From Maritalea myrionectae DSM 19524 (lineage in GTDB: Bacteria; Pseudomonadota; Alphaproteobacteria; Rhizobiales; Devosiaceae): a stretch of DNA of 64,000 nt. Shown piece by piece: positions 26,544 to 35,032 of the stretch. A model generated the notes under the pieces. The model ran no database searches. It was not told where the DNA came from and was given only the letters and a program-made list of their open reading frames with translations. The first letter of the stretch is position 1. The number at the start of each line of letters is the position of its first letter. Where the stretch lies: positions 310,001-374,000 of the forward strand of contig NZ_AUHV01000002.1 in assembly GCF_000423365.1 (NCBI RefSeq). The letters run 5' to 3'. The position numbers and the translations under genes were made by a program.

Positions 26544-27353
26544 ATGCCAACTATTTTCAAACTTGATCGCAAATTAATTTCCTTTTCTGGCCCGGACGCT
26601 GAAAAGCTGCTGCATGATACGCTGACCGCCAATGTGCGCGCGCTCGAGGAGAAAACCTGCCAATGGTTTGCGCTGCTGTCACCGCAAGGCAAGATCATGT
26701 TTGAGGGGCAAATTTTCCGCAAAGACGATGTGTTTTACGCTGATCTCGATTCGGCGCTGGTCGATGATTTTTTTAAGCGGATGCGGCTCTATAAAATGCG
26801 CGCCAACGTGGAAATGTCATTGGCAGACGATTTGGCAGTGGGCTGGTCGAGCGACGCAACCAACAGCGCTTTTAAAGATATCCGCCCCGGCATGGGCTTT
26901 CGCCACTATGAAGCAGCGGATGCGGCGTCCGCTTGGGCGGATGGCACATCAGCCTACACGCAAACACGTTTCGACAATGGCATTGCCGCCTGCCCTGCCG
27001 ACTTTGAAACCAACAGCTTTTTCGCCCACGATATCGGCATGGATTTGCTGCCCGGCGCCATTGATTTCAAAAAAGGGTGTTATATCGGCCAAGAGGTGGT
27101 GTCACGCATGCAGCATCGCGGCACGGCGCGCAAGCGGGTGATGATTGCCAGTGCCGACGGGCCAATCGGCGCCCCTGCTGAAATTGAAGCCGATGGGAAA
27201 AAAGTGGGCGACATGCTGAACACGCAAGGCCAAACCGGCCTCGCCCTTGTGCGCATCGACAAAGCAAAACAAGGGGGCACATTTTTGCACCACGGCACCC
27301 CAATCCAACTTGCGGCACCAAACTGGGCAAGCTACGATTTGAGCGATTCTTAG
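26544..27353 (+). CDS. ygfZ: YgfZ/GcvT-domain folate-binding protein
   Basis: 269-residue tetrahydrofolate-binding protein linked to repair or assembly of certain Fe-S enzymes. The diagnostic KGCYIGQEVVSRMQHRG segment, with its conserved Cys, is at about residues 175-191. ATG 26544 follows GAGAGG by 5 nt; a GTG at 26532 is in frame. It is divergent from pyrC, and an HD hydrolase follows after 38 nt. Confidence 0.92.
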   Translation: MPTIFKLDRKLISFSGPDAEKLLHDTLTANVRALEEKTCQWFALLSPQGKIMFEGQIFRKDDVFYADLDSALVDDFFKRMRLYKMRANVEMSLADDLAVGWSSDATNSAFKDIRPGMGFRHYEAADAASAWADGTSAYTQTRFDNGIAACPADFETNSFFAHDIGMDLLPGAIDFKKGCYIGQEVVSRMQHRGTARKRVMIASADGPIGAPAEIEADGKKVGDMLNTQGQTGLALVRIDKAKQGGTFLHHGTPIQLAAPNWASYDLSDS

Positions 27354-27391
27354 ATCCCGCGCAATTTTCTAGACTTCGGAGCGTCCGTTCA

Positions 27392-28006
27392 ATGGCGAAA
27401 ACTCAACCCCGTGCATGGCAGCGTATGCTGTCTGGCCGCCGTTTGGATTTGTTGGACCCTTCGCCACTGGATATTGAGCTGAGTGATATTGCCCATGGTT
27501 TGGCGCGTGTGGCGCGTTGGAACGGGCAAACAAATGGCGATTATGCCTTTTCAGTAGCGCAGCACTCTGTTTTGGTGATGCAACTGGCCGCGGCGGCCAA
27601 TCCGAAGTTTGATGGCTCTGCCCGGCTTTATGCCCTGTTGCACGACGCGCCCGAATATGTGATGGGCGACATTATCTCCCCTCTGAAAGCGGCAATGGGT
27701 GGCGAATATAAGCAGCTTGAAAACCGGCTACTCGGCGCGATACATGTGCGTTTTTCGCTGCCAGCAAATCCGACAGCGCAGGTGGTCAAGCAGATTAAGA
27801 AGGCCGATCAACAAGCGGCCTATTTCGAAGCGGTGAATTTAGCGGGTTTTGAGCCCGCTGAAGCGCGCAAGCTTTTTGGCGAGCCCAGCCTTGCCAGTTT
27901 CGACATGCCTGATTTTGAAAACCTGATCCGGCCCTGGCCCATTCATGTGGCGCATGAAGAGTTTATGAGCCACTTTTCTAAGATTTCGGGCCCGGCCGCC
28001 CGATAG
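27392..28006 (+). CDS. HD-domain hydrolase (YfbR-like)
   Basis: 204 residues with a HD metal site: H in FSVAQHSVLV, HD in LYALLHDAPEYVMGD and a later Asp in KKADQQAAYFEA. This is the pattern of small HD phosphohydrolases that act on nucleotides such as dNMPs. Substrate not determined. It follows ygfZ closely and is probably co-transcribed. Confidence 0.85.
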   Translation: MAKTQPRAWQRMLSGRRLDLLDPSPLDIELSDIAHGLARVARWNGQTNGDYAFSVAQHSVLVMQLAAAANPKFDGSARLYALLHDAPEYVMGDIISPLKAAMGGEYKQLENRLLGAIHVRFSLPANPTAQVVKQIKKADQQAAYFEAVNLAGFEPAEARKLFGEPSLASFDMPDFENLIRPWPIHVAHEEFMSHFSKISGPAAR

Positions 28007-28077
28007 CCTCTTTCCAACGACGCTGTAACCCACACTTCTTCTTTTGCCGCGCCCACCGTCCCGTTTTGGCACGAATA

Positions 28078-28092
28078 TTAACCATTTCTTAA
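28078..28092. promoter_or_regulatory. Perfect CtrA-type box TTAA-N7-TTAA
   Basis: TTAACCATTTCTTAA matches both the full CtrA motif and the TTAACCAT form. It lies 68 nt upstream of the 28160 start and just upstream of a TTGACG (28101-28106)/TAAATC (28125-28130) promoter with an 18-nt spacer. Confidence 0.6.
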
Positions 28093-28159
28093 GCATTGTT
28101 TTGACGCTCCACCCCAATGGTTGATAAATCCTTAATCAGCATTTTTAAGGAGATTCATC

Positions 28160-28666
28160 ATGGGCAAATTGCCATTTTCAAACTTCCACTACGGTCCGCT
28201 GGCGTTCCTGCTGGCGATCACGGGCGGTTTTGCCTTGGCGGAAATGGCCCCTGAGTTTGTGCGCTCTGTTCAAGCTGGTGTTGATGAAATCCAAAATGGC
28301 GACGAGCCCAAGCCAATCGACATGTCCCAATTTGTGCGGATTGATGACGAGCATTTCCGCATCACAGCCAATGAGAATGTTGATATGGAGCCGTTTGCCA
28401 GCGTAACAGTGCGCAAAGTAGGCTATGGTAATGAAACGGACGTGCGGATCGCTTACACAAGCACCGGCACCTATTCCACAGACGGCTTTGCATCACCAAA
28501 TGTGAATTATCCTGGCATCAAAGTTGAAAAGGTCTTCCCCTTGGTGCCCGGCATTCAAAGTGGCTCAATGATCTATTTTACAAAGTCCGAACTGCATCAT
28601 CGCCGCATCTCTTTGATGCATAGCCCATCATCGATTGTCCGCTATTACCAGACCATGGCGAAATAG
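28160..28666 (+). CDS. Exported or anchored protein, unknown
   Basis: 168 residues: an N-terminal hydrophobic segment (about 11-28) that is either a signal anchor or a signal peptide, then a soluble beta-rich domain. AAGGAGA is 6 nt before the ATG. No family is recognised. The upstream CtrA-type box suggests cell-cycle control (inference). It converges with the cell-wall hydrolase gene. Confidence 0.7.
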   Translation: MGKLPFSNFHYGPLAFLLAITGGFALAEMAPEFVRSVQAGVDEIQNGDEPKPIDMSQFVRIDDEHFRITANENVDMEPFASVTVRKVGYGNETDVRIAYTSTGTYSTDGFASPNVNYPGIKVEKVFPLVPGIQSGSMIYFTKSELHHRRISLMHSPSSIVRYYQTMAK

Positions 28667-28683
28667 TCCGCCACGGCCTCTCG

Positions 28684-29724
28684 TTAGCCTCGCTTGAAGC
28701 GATAGAAAATGTGGGTGCCGATTTTGGTCATGCGACGTAAGCGCGAAGCCCAATGCGGGTTGACGTAAGTTGCATGATAGTGCGTTGAGTTCGCCACTTC
28801 AGGCAAATAGATATCGCCGCGAATAACTTTTCCGGCGATTTCTTCCGCTGTTGCCCACGCACCTTTTTCATTCACCCGCTCTGGAATGCCATCACACGCA
28901 AATGAGAACTGGCAACGATTGCGCCACGTCTGATTTTGGAAAACCACGCCGCAGATAGAATTGGGGTAGGCTTTGTGCTTCACCCGATTGCGCACCACTT
29001 GTGCAACCGCCACCTGTCCGCGGTATTTTTCGCCCCGCGCTTCGAAATAAATGGCCGTGGCCATGCACCATTCTTCCCGCGCATTCGCTTCCATCGACGC
29101 TTGGGTCAATGGCGCGCTTAGATCTTTGGTTTTCGGCGCATTGTCACGCGCATAGGCCAATTTCGTGGGCACAGAAACGGGGAAAGGCAGTTTCGGATCA
29201 CGATCAACTGCGTCGGCATCACCCGAAATCGCGTCAATCGCGTCGAGGGCGGCCATTTGCGGCATATCTTGCGGTTTTGCCACCAGTTCCACATCTGCCG
29301 CCGGGCTAGACTTGGTTTTCTTAGGCGCATTATCAATGGATGCGACCATCACAGGATCGGGCATCGTCAGCACTTTGGGCGCCCGCGCCTCAGCAATCTG
29401 GAAGCGGCTGGCGGTGAAGCTCTGCGCAATCTCCATGGCAGATGGCCCTTGGCGCCGATCCGTTTTGGCATCACGATTGGGCCCCACAAATGCGGCAGCA
29501 ACAGAGAAATTTTCTAGAGATGGGATCGCTTTACGTGAGGCAATCAGCGCATCAATCTCCATCGGATCAATGAACAGCTCAGCGCTTTCGTCCAGCCGTT
29601 CTAACGAAACGTTGGTGAAAGCTACCATCACAACTGTAAAGCTCAATATCGCGCAAAAGCCCTTATAGAGTGGCCCATTCTTTGCGCGCCCCTGCCCTTT
29701 CGGGCCAGCCAATTTAAAACTCAT
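28684..29724 (-). CDS. Cell wall hydrolase, SleB/Hydrolase_2 family
   Basis: 346 residues. A transmembrane segment (about 25-42) is followed by a 170-residue Pro/Ala/Asp-rich linker and a C-terminal Hydrolase_2 (SleB-like) domain: ATAIYFEARGEKYRGQVAVA (catalytic Glu), VRNRVKHKAYPNSICGVV, CQFSFACDG and a HYHATYVNPHW end. Such proteins cut peptidoglycan glycan strands, here in the periplasm, anchored by the N-terminus. Its start faces a 159-nt gap to the PPDK-like gene. Confidence 0.88.
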   Translation of the reverse strand: MSFKLAGPKGQGRAKNGPLYKGFCAILSFTVVMVAFTNVSLERLDESAELFIDPMEIDALIASRKAIPSLENFSVAAAFVGPNRDAKTDRRQGPSAMEIAQSFTASRFQIAEARAPKVLTMPDPVMVASIDNAPKKTKSSPAADVELVAKPQDMPQMAALDAIDAISGDADAVDRDPKLPFPVSVPTKLAYARDNAPKTKDLSAPLTQASMEANAREEWCMATAIYFEARGEKYRGQVAVAQVVRNRVKHKAYPNSICGVVFQNQTWRNRCQFSFACDGIPERVNEKGAWATAEEIAGKVIRGDIYLPEVANSTHYHATYVNPHWASRLRRMTKIGTHIFYRFKRG

Positions 29725-29883
29725 TCTTTACTCGATGCTACTCAACGGCATTAACGCGCCGTGAGGCTATTATGTCGAATCTTGGTTTATGGGGAGTAAA
29801 CGCGGATCACGTTCTGAATGTGACCCGTTTGAAGCACAAAAATGGAGTTTATTTGACCAAAGTTAGATGTTGCTATTCAGCAA

Positions 29884-32199
29884 CTAGATCGCGGCCTGCG
29901 CAAGGGCAAGACGGGCGATGGGAATACGGAACGGCGAACAGCTCACATAATCCACATTCAAGCCAGCAAAAAACTTCAGGCTTTCTGGATCGCCCGCATG
30001 CTCGCCACAGATGCCAATTTTCAGATCGGGGTTGGAAGCGCGACCACGCCGAATTGCCGTGCGGATCAACTCGCCCACTCCCTTTTTGTCGATGGTGACA
30101 AAAGGGTCGCCATCATAAAGCTTCTTGCGCTGGTAGGCAGCCAGGAAGGCTGGCGCATCATCGCGTGAAATGCCAAAGGTGGTTTGCGTCAAATCGTTGG
30201 TGCCGAACGAGAAGAAATCGACATGCTTGGCAATCTCGCCCGCCCGGATCGCTGCCCGCGGCAATTCAATCATCGTGCCAACAGAATATTTGAAGGATTC
30301 CGAGGGTGAAACACCCAATTGCTCCATAAGCGCGAGTATGTGCGTACGTACCCAGCTTACCTCACGGGAGGAGGAGACAAACGGCACCATAATCTCCAGA
30401 TTGATCGGCACATCATTGGTTTGGATGGCTGCCTGGGCGCCAGCGACCAAGGCCTTAATCTGCATTTCCAGAATTTCCGGGTGCGAAATTGCGAGGCGAC
30501 AGCCACGGTGACCCAGCATCGGGTTCACTTCGATCATACGCTCTAGGCGCCGTTCGAAATCAACGATTTTAAGGCCCAAGGATGCCGCGGTTTCCTCAAT
30601 TTCTTCTTCGGTTCGTGGCAAAAATTCATGCAATGGGGGATCGAACAGTCGAACCGTGATTGGCCGCCCTTCCATAACCGAAAACAATTGCGCGTAATCA
30701 TTGGCTTGATATTCCACCAGACCATGAAGCGCTTCCACGCGGTCGTCCAAATCCTGGCTAAACATCATGCGGCGCAGGGCCACCATGCGTTCGGCGGAAA
30801 AGAACATATGCTCAGAACGGGCAAGGCCAATGCCTTCTGCGCCAAAGGAGAGCGCAGTTTTGGCCCCCTCGATGGTTTCCACATTGGTGCGCACTTCGAT
30901 GGTGCGGCTGCCGTCAGCCCAATCCAAAAGCTTGCCCAGCGCGCCGCCAATATTCGGTTGATTGAGGGGTAGCGCGCCAGCATAGACCTCGCCCGAATTG
31001 CCATCGATCGTCATTTCTGCGCCTTGGATCAGTGTGCGGTCGCCAAGCTGCAGGGTGCGCTTGTCTGCATCAATGACCAGCGAACGCACACCCGATACGC
31101 ACGGCTTGCCTGTCACCCGCGCAATCACAGCCGCATGGCTGGTGATGCCGCCACGGGCGGTCAAAATCCCATTTGCGGCCTGCATGCCTTCAATGTCGGC
31201 AGGGCCCGTTTCCAGGCTCACCAGAATGCAATCTTTGCCGCGTGCCTGATAGCGCGATGCATCTTCAGCGGAAAACACAATGGCGCCACTTGCGGCCCCC
31301 GGCGACACGCCCATGCCAACGGCCAATGGCGACGCCCGCTTTTTCCCCTTCAATCGCGCGTGCAATAATTGCGGCAAGCGACCGGGGTCGACATGGCTCA
31401 CCGCCTGTCGCGGTGTCCAAATACCACGCGCCACGCGATCGCATGCCGCTTCTAAAATCGCGGAAATGGGTGCTTGCATTGGCCGGGCCGACAAAAACAC
31501 GACCTTTTTGCCCGAAAGCGCGGTGAGGCAAACCATGTGCGTGCCGGCCAGCTGATCAAGGCTGGCGCACAATTCTTGCGCCGCAGCACCTTTGAAAGCC
31601 TCAGGCAGCGCTCGTTCGCCGTTCACCGACAATGGCCCCATCATGCCCGTATTGGTGTCTCTGGTTTGCATTTGCAGCACGGGCTGATCAAAAGCGGCCT
31701 GCACAATTACTATCTGCTCATCTTTAAAGTCAGAGCTGCTTTCATCGGCCCAAACCGGCGTGCCGCCCTTATAGGAATCAAATGCGCGTTGAATGGCGCG
31801 CCCCAGCGGCTTTTTTACGTCGATGGCGTCCTTATCGGTTGCAGGCGCGTCTATCGCGCCGCGCACCCGCGCCAGCCCTGCCAAATGTGTGTGTGCGGCC
31901 GTACGTACTACCAACTTTGGCGGCTTATGCCCTTTTTGCACCAGCTTGAATAGGGTGGCCACCCAATGCGCGGCGATAGGACTGGACACATCGGCGGTTT
32001 TCAAGGTTTCCCAAGCCCGCCCGGTCAGACAAATTGTGGGCGCAGTGGGCACCCCGGTTTGCGCCATTGCGTAAATCCACGCAGCTTTACCCACAACCAA
32101 GCGCTCCTGCTCTTTCGTCAGGCGCGGCGGCTCATTTGCCGGCGCAAGCGCAAAGATTTGCTGGTTGATGGAACGTGGCACAATATTCACCCAAGACAA
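29884..32199 (-). CDS. ppdK: Pyruvate, phosphate dikinase-like protein with eroded ATP-binding domain
   Basis: 771 residues versus about 880-890 for canonical PPDK. The phosphohistidine domain is intact ([19 protein letters not shown], His355), as is the PEP/pyruvate barrel ([42 protein letters not shown], catalytic C731 in CGEHAGDP). The N-terminal nucleotide-binding region (1-250) is short and divergent: the VRSGA-SMPGMMD block reads [13 protein letters not shown], and the ATP-site Gln of the LQTRNGK-type motif is replaced in [11 protein letters not shown]-driven phosphorylation may be impaired. The start cannot be much further upstream, because the ispH leader is there. Rhizobiales usually place ppdK near glyS. 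Confidence 0.8.
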   Translation of the reverse strand: MSWVNIVPRSINQQIFALAPANEPPRLTKEQERLVVGKAAWIYAMAQTGVPTAPTICLTGRAWETLKTADVSSPIAAHWVATLFKLVQKGHKPPKLVVRTAAHTHLAGLARVRGAIDAPATDKDAIDVKKPLGRAIQRAFDSYKGGTPVWADESSSDFKDEQIVIVQAAFDQPVLQMQTRDTNTGMMGPLSVNGERALPEAFKGAAAQELCASLDQLAGTHMVCLTALSGKKVVFLSARPMQAPISAILEAACDRVARGIWTPRQAVSHVDPGRLPQLLHARLKGKKRASPLAVGMGVSPGAASGAIVFSAEDASRYQARGKDCILVSLETGPADIEGMQAANGILTARGGITSHAAVIARVTGKPCVSGVRSLVIDADKRTLQLGDRTLIQGAEMTIDGNSGEVYAGALPLNQPNIGGALGKLLDWADGSRTIEVRTNVETIEGAKTALSFGAEGIGLARSEHMFFSAERMVALRRMMFSQDLDDRVEALHGLVEYQANDYAQLFSVMEGRPITVRLFDPPLHEFLPRTEEEIEETAASLGLKIVDFERRLERMIEVNPMLGHRGCRLAISHPEILEMQIKALVAGAQAAIQTNDVPINLEIMVPFVSSSREVSWVRTHILALMEQLGVSPSESFKYSVGTMIELPRAAIRAGEIAKHVDFFSFGTNDLTQTTFGISRDDAPAFLAAYQRKKLYDGDPFVTIDKKGVGELIRTAIRRGRASNPDLKIGICGEHAGDPESLKFFAGLNVDYVSCSPFRIPIARLALAQAAI

Positions 32200-32298
32200 A
32201 CAGATTCACATTTATTACTATGCGGTTCAAATCAGTTCAGGGCAACTCGACATGTGTCCAGACTTGACTTCACCACAAATAGAACGCATCTCACCAGT

Positions 32299-33249
32299 AT
32301 GACAAAAAAACGACCATTGGAAATAATACTTTGTGCGCCGCGCGGATTTTGCGCTGGTGTGGACCGTGCGATACAGATTGTTGAGCTGGCGCTGGAAAAA
32401 TATGGCGCGCCGGTTTATGTGCGGCATGAGATTGTGCACAACAAATATGTGGTGGATGGCCTGCGGGAAAAAGGCGCTGTTTTTGTTGAGGAATTGGATG
32501 AAATTCCCGAAACAGATGCGCCCGTAATTTTCTCTGCGCATGGGGTGCCCAAATCGGTTCCCGCGAATGCGCAAGAGCGGAAAATGTTTTATCTTGATGC
32601 CACCTGCCCGCTGGTCTCTAAGGTGCATGTGGAAGCGCAACGCCATCATGATGAAGGCAAAGAGATTGTGTTGATTGGCCATGCTGGTCACCCAGAAGTG
32701 ATCGGCACCATGGGTCAATTGCCTGATGGCGCGATCACATTGATCGAAACCGTCGCTGATGCAGAGAAATATGAGCCAAAATCGCCAGATGATTTGGCCT
32801 TTGTCACCCAAACGACATTGTCCGTTGATGACACTGCGGCCATCGTCGCTGCATTGCAAAAGCGATTCCCCACGATCAGTGCGCCGCACAAAGAAGATAT
32901 TTGCTACGCCACCACCAACCGCCAGGAAGCTGTAAAGCAAGTGGCACCCCATGTGGATGCCATGGTGGTTGTCGGTGCGCCCAATTCGTCAAACTCAATG
33001 CGTTTGGTTGAAGTGGCTGAGCGTGCTGGTTGTCCAAAATCTGGTTTGATCCAACGCGCCAGCGATATTGTGTGGTCAGACTTTGACGGCGTCGAAAAAC
33101 TTGGCATTTCTGCGGGCGCATCGGCTCCGGAAGAATTGGTCAATGAAATCATCGACCGCTTTGCCGAGCATTATGACCTGACCGTTTCCACGGAAGTGAC
33201 CGCCGAGGAAAACATCGCCTTCAACGTACCGCGCGAATTGCGAGCCTGA
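32299..33249 (+). CDS. ispH: 4-hydroxy-3-methylbut-2-enyl diphosphate reductase
   Basis: 316-residue Fe-S enzyme for the last step of the MEP isoprenoid pathway, giving IPP and DMAPP. The three cluster cysteines sit in [25 protein letters not shown] and ICYATTNRQ. Other marks: HEIVHN, FSAHGV and [14 protein letters not shown] 32299 (MTKKRPLEI) is chosen; a long open frame upstream to 31966 is antisense to the PPDK-like gene. It heads an operon with GNAT, rnhA and DUF4260. ispE of the same pathway lies at 45.6 kb. Confidence 0.96.
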   Translation: MTKKRPLEIILCAPRGFCAGVDRAIQIVELALEKYGAPVYVRHEIVHNKYVVDGLREKGAVFVEELDEIPETDAPVIFSAHGVPKSVPANAQERKMFYLDATCPLVSKVHVEAQRHHDEGKEIVLIGHAGHPEVIGTMGQLPDGAITLIETVADAEKYEPKSPDDLAFVTQTTLSVDDTAAIVAALQKRFPTISAPHKEDICYATTNRQEAVKQVAPHVDAMVVVGAPNSSNSMRLVEVAERAGCPKSGLIQRASDIVWSDFDGVEKLGISAGASAPEELVNEIIDRFAEHYDLTVSTEVTAEENIAFNVPRELRA

Positions 33250-33254
33250 TCACG

Positions 33255-33782
33255 ATGGACGGCCAACCTTTATTTGAGAGCGAACGCTTGGTGTTCAGCA
33301 CGTGGACACCCGATCAGCTTGAGGATGTGTTTCGCTTGCACGATGATGAGGAAGTTGGTCGCTACTTAATGGGCCGCGCGGAAACCCGCGAGGATGCGCA
33401 AAAACGCATGGATGAGTGGGCAGACCATTACGCTAAATTCGGTTTCTGCAAATTTCGCCTGACTCGAAAGTCTGATGGTGCCTTTGTTGGTCGCGCTGGC
33501 TTTGGCACACATGGCCCTGAAAACACGCCTGAACTTGGCTATGCCATTTTAAGATCAGAATGGCGCAAAGGCTATGCCAGTGAGGCCGCGATTGCCATTC
33601 GAGACTGGCTGTTTCGCGAAACAGATCATGATTTTTGCTGGGGATTTGCCTACTCCGCCAACACGCCTTCCATCAAGATTTTACGGTCAATCGGAATGGA
33701 ATTTACCCATACCGAAATTGAGCCAGAGACCAATCAAGAACTGACATTTCATAAATATACGCGAGATATGTGGCATGGGTGA
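33255..33782 (+). CDS. GNAT family N-acetyltransferase (RimJ/RimL-like)
   Basis: 175 residues of the Acetyltransf_3 type. It starts [20 protein letters not shown], has a [21 protein letters not shown] acetyl-CoA loop and ends with a [12 protein letters not shown] block. Substrates range from ribosomal proteins to small amines. The start lies 5 nt after ispH and its end overlaps rnhA by 8 nt, so it is co-transcribed. Confidence 0.88.
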   Translation: MDGQPLFESERLVFSTWTPDQLEDVFRLHDDEEVGRYLMGRAETREDAQKRMDEWADHYAKFGFCKFRLTRKSDGAFVGRAGFGTHGPENTPELGYAILRSEWRKGYASEAAIAIRDWLFRETDHDFCWGFAYSANTPSIKILRSIGMEFTHTEIEPETNQELTFHKYTRDMWHG

Positions 33783-34215
33783 TCGGGTAACGATTTTCAC
33801 TGACGGGGCGTGCTCAGGCAATCCTGGCCCCGGCGGTTGGGGCGCGTTGTTGCGCTTTAATGGCAAGGAAAAAGAATTGTGTGGTGGCGAAGCGCTTACC
33901 ACCAACAATCGCATGGAGTTGATGGCGGCCATCAATGCGCTGACCACGCTCAAACGTGATTGCGCGGTGGACCTTTATACCGACAGCCAATATGTCAAAG
34001 GCGGCATCACAGGGTGGATTTCCAACTGGAAACGCAATGGCTGGCGCACCGCTGCCAAAAAGCCGGTGAAAAACGAAGATTTGTGGCGACAACTCGACGC
34101 TGCCCTTGCCCAACATGATGTCAATTTTCATTGGGTAAAAGGCCATGCGGGCCATGAAGGCAATGAGCGCGCTGATCAATTGGCCAATCAAGGCATGGCC
34201 CCGTTTAAAGGATAA
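33775..34215 (+). CDS. rnhA: Ribonuclease HI
   Basis: 146-residue endonuclease that removes RNA from RNA-DNA hybrids. Catalytic carboxylates are D in [18 protein letters not shown] in [11 protein letters not shown] in [10 protein letters not shown] and the late D in [11 protein letters not shown]. The ATG at 33775 lies within the GNAT gene. Standard length. A second RNase H (rnhB) is at 58.9 kb. Confidence 0.96.
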   Translation: MGDRVTIFTDGACSGNPGPGGWGALLRFNGKEKELCGGEALTTNNRMELMAAINALTTLKRDCAVDLYTDSQYVKGGITGWISNWKRNGWRTAAKKPVKNEDLWRQLDAALAQHDVNFHWVKGHAGHEGNERADQLANQGMAPFKG

Positions 34216-34220
34216 GACTG

Positions 34221-34571
34221 ATGCCCTTATATACAAAGTATCTACTGCGTTTAGAGGGCGCCCTGGTCGCGGGCTTGGCGCTTTGGGCCTATACCACCTA
34301 TTTTGGCAATTGGTGGCTGTTTGCCGCGCTTATCCTGTTGCCTGATCTTTGCTTGATTGTTTTCTTGCTGAACCAAAAAATCGGCATCCGCACTTACAAT
34401 GTAGCGCACAGCTATTTGGTGCCAGCGGCGTTGGCCGCGCTCGGCTTTGCGCTTGCGCAAAACTGGCTTTTGCTTTTGGCGGTAGTCTGGACGACGCATA
34501 TCGGCGTCGATCGTTTGTTTGGTTATGGCCTAAAATCTGACGATGACCATAAGCGCACGCATTTGAGTTGA
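34221..34571 (+). CDS. DUF4260 membrane protein
   Basis: 116 residues with about three to four hydrophobic helices and the DUF4260 pattern: LLRLEGALVAGLALWAY, LLPDLCLI, YNVAHSYLVPA, THIGVDRLFGYGLK and a THLS end. The family's function is unknown. It starts 5 nt after rnhA and ends the ispH operon. Confidence 0.88.
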   Translation: MPLYTKYLLRLEGALVAGLALWAYTTYFGNWWLFAALILLPDLCLIVFLLNQKIGIRTYNVAHSYLVPAALAALGFALAQNWLLLLAVVWTTHIGVDRLFGYGLKSDDDHKRTHLS

Positions 34572-34575
34572 GCGC

Positions 34576-34866
34576 TTAATTGACAGCGCAGATCGCAGCA
34601 CCATCCTTTACGATGATCAATTGCTGGCCATCATAGCGACGCTGCTGCACCGCATCGAATGAGCCCGTGGACATCCAGATTTCGTTTGAACAGAAATAGG
34701 CAGAGGTGCAATTGGCGCTGGCTAATGCTTCACAATCGGCTTGGGCCGACCACCCTTTTTCATTGCCGTTTTGAGCTTGTACTTCAAAGCTTGATGCCAG
34801 GGCCCAACTGGGCAAAAGCGCAAAGGCGATCACTAAAAAAATTCTACGCAACTTCATCACTCTCAT
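34576..34866 (-). CDS. Small exported protein, unknown
   Basis: 96 residues with a signal peptide (MKLRRIFLVIAFALLPSWALA) and a short mature part with four cysteines (CEALASANCTSAYFC and a C-terminal CAVN), suggesting disulfides in the periplasm. Two starts are possible, ATG 34866 or ATG 34857; the latter gives the cleaner signal peptide. No family is recognised. It converges with DUF4260, with only 4 nt between them. Confidence 0.65.
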   Translation of the reverse strand: MRVMKLRRIFLVIAFALLPSWALASSFEVQAQNGNEKGWSAQADCEALASANCTSAYFCSNEIWMSTGSFDAVQQRRYDGQQLIIVKDGAAICAVN

Positions 34867-34954
34867 TTCTCACAAACTCATCAACAATTAGATTAGGCAT
34901 TCTGCATATGTGCGTCTAGCCATTTATGATTAATGAAGTGTTTACATTTGTTCA

Positions 34955-34995
34955 AAATGAAACAAAACGCCGCAAACCATAGGCTTGCGGCGTTT
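34955..34995 (-). terminator. Rho-independent terminator after glyS
   Basis: Minus strand: AAACGCCGCAA pairs perfectly with TTGCGGCGTTT across a 9-nt loop, then TTTTGTTT. It lies 38 nt after the glyS stop. Confidence 0.85.
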
Positions 34996-35032
34996 ACTAA
35001 ATCAGCAATTTGGCCAAACTTTGGAGCTGAAC

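Noticed and set aside
31966-32298. 111-codon N-terminal extension of ispH
   Set aside because: It is antisense to the PPDK-like gene and unlike any IspH; ATG 32299 gives the standard start.
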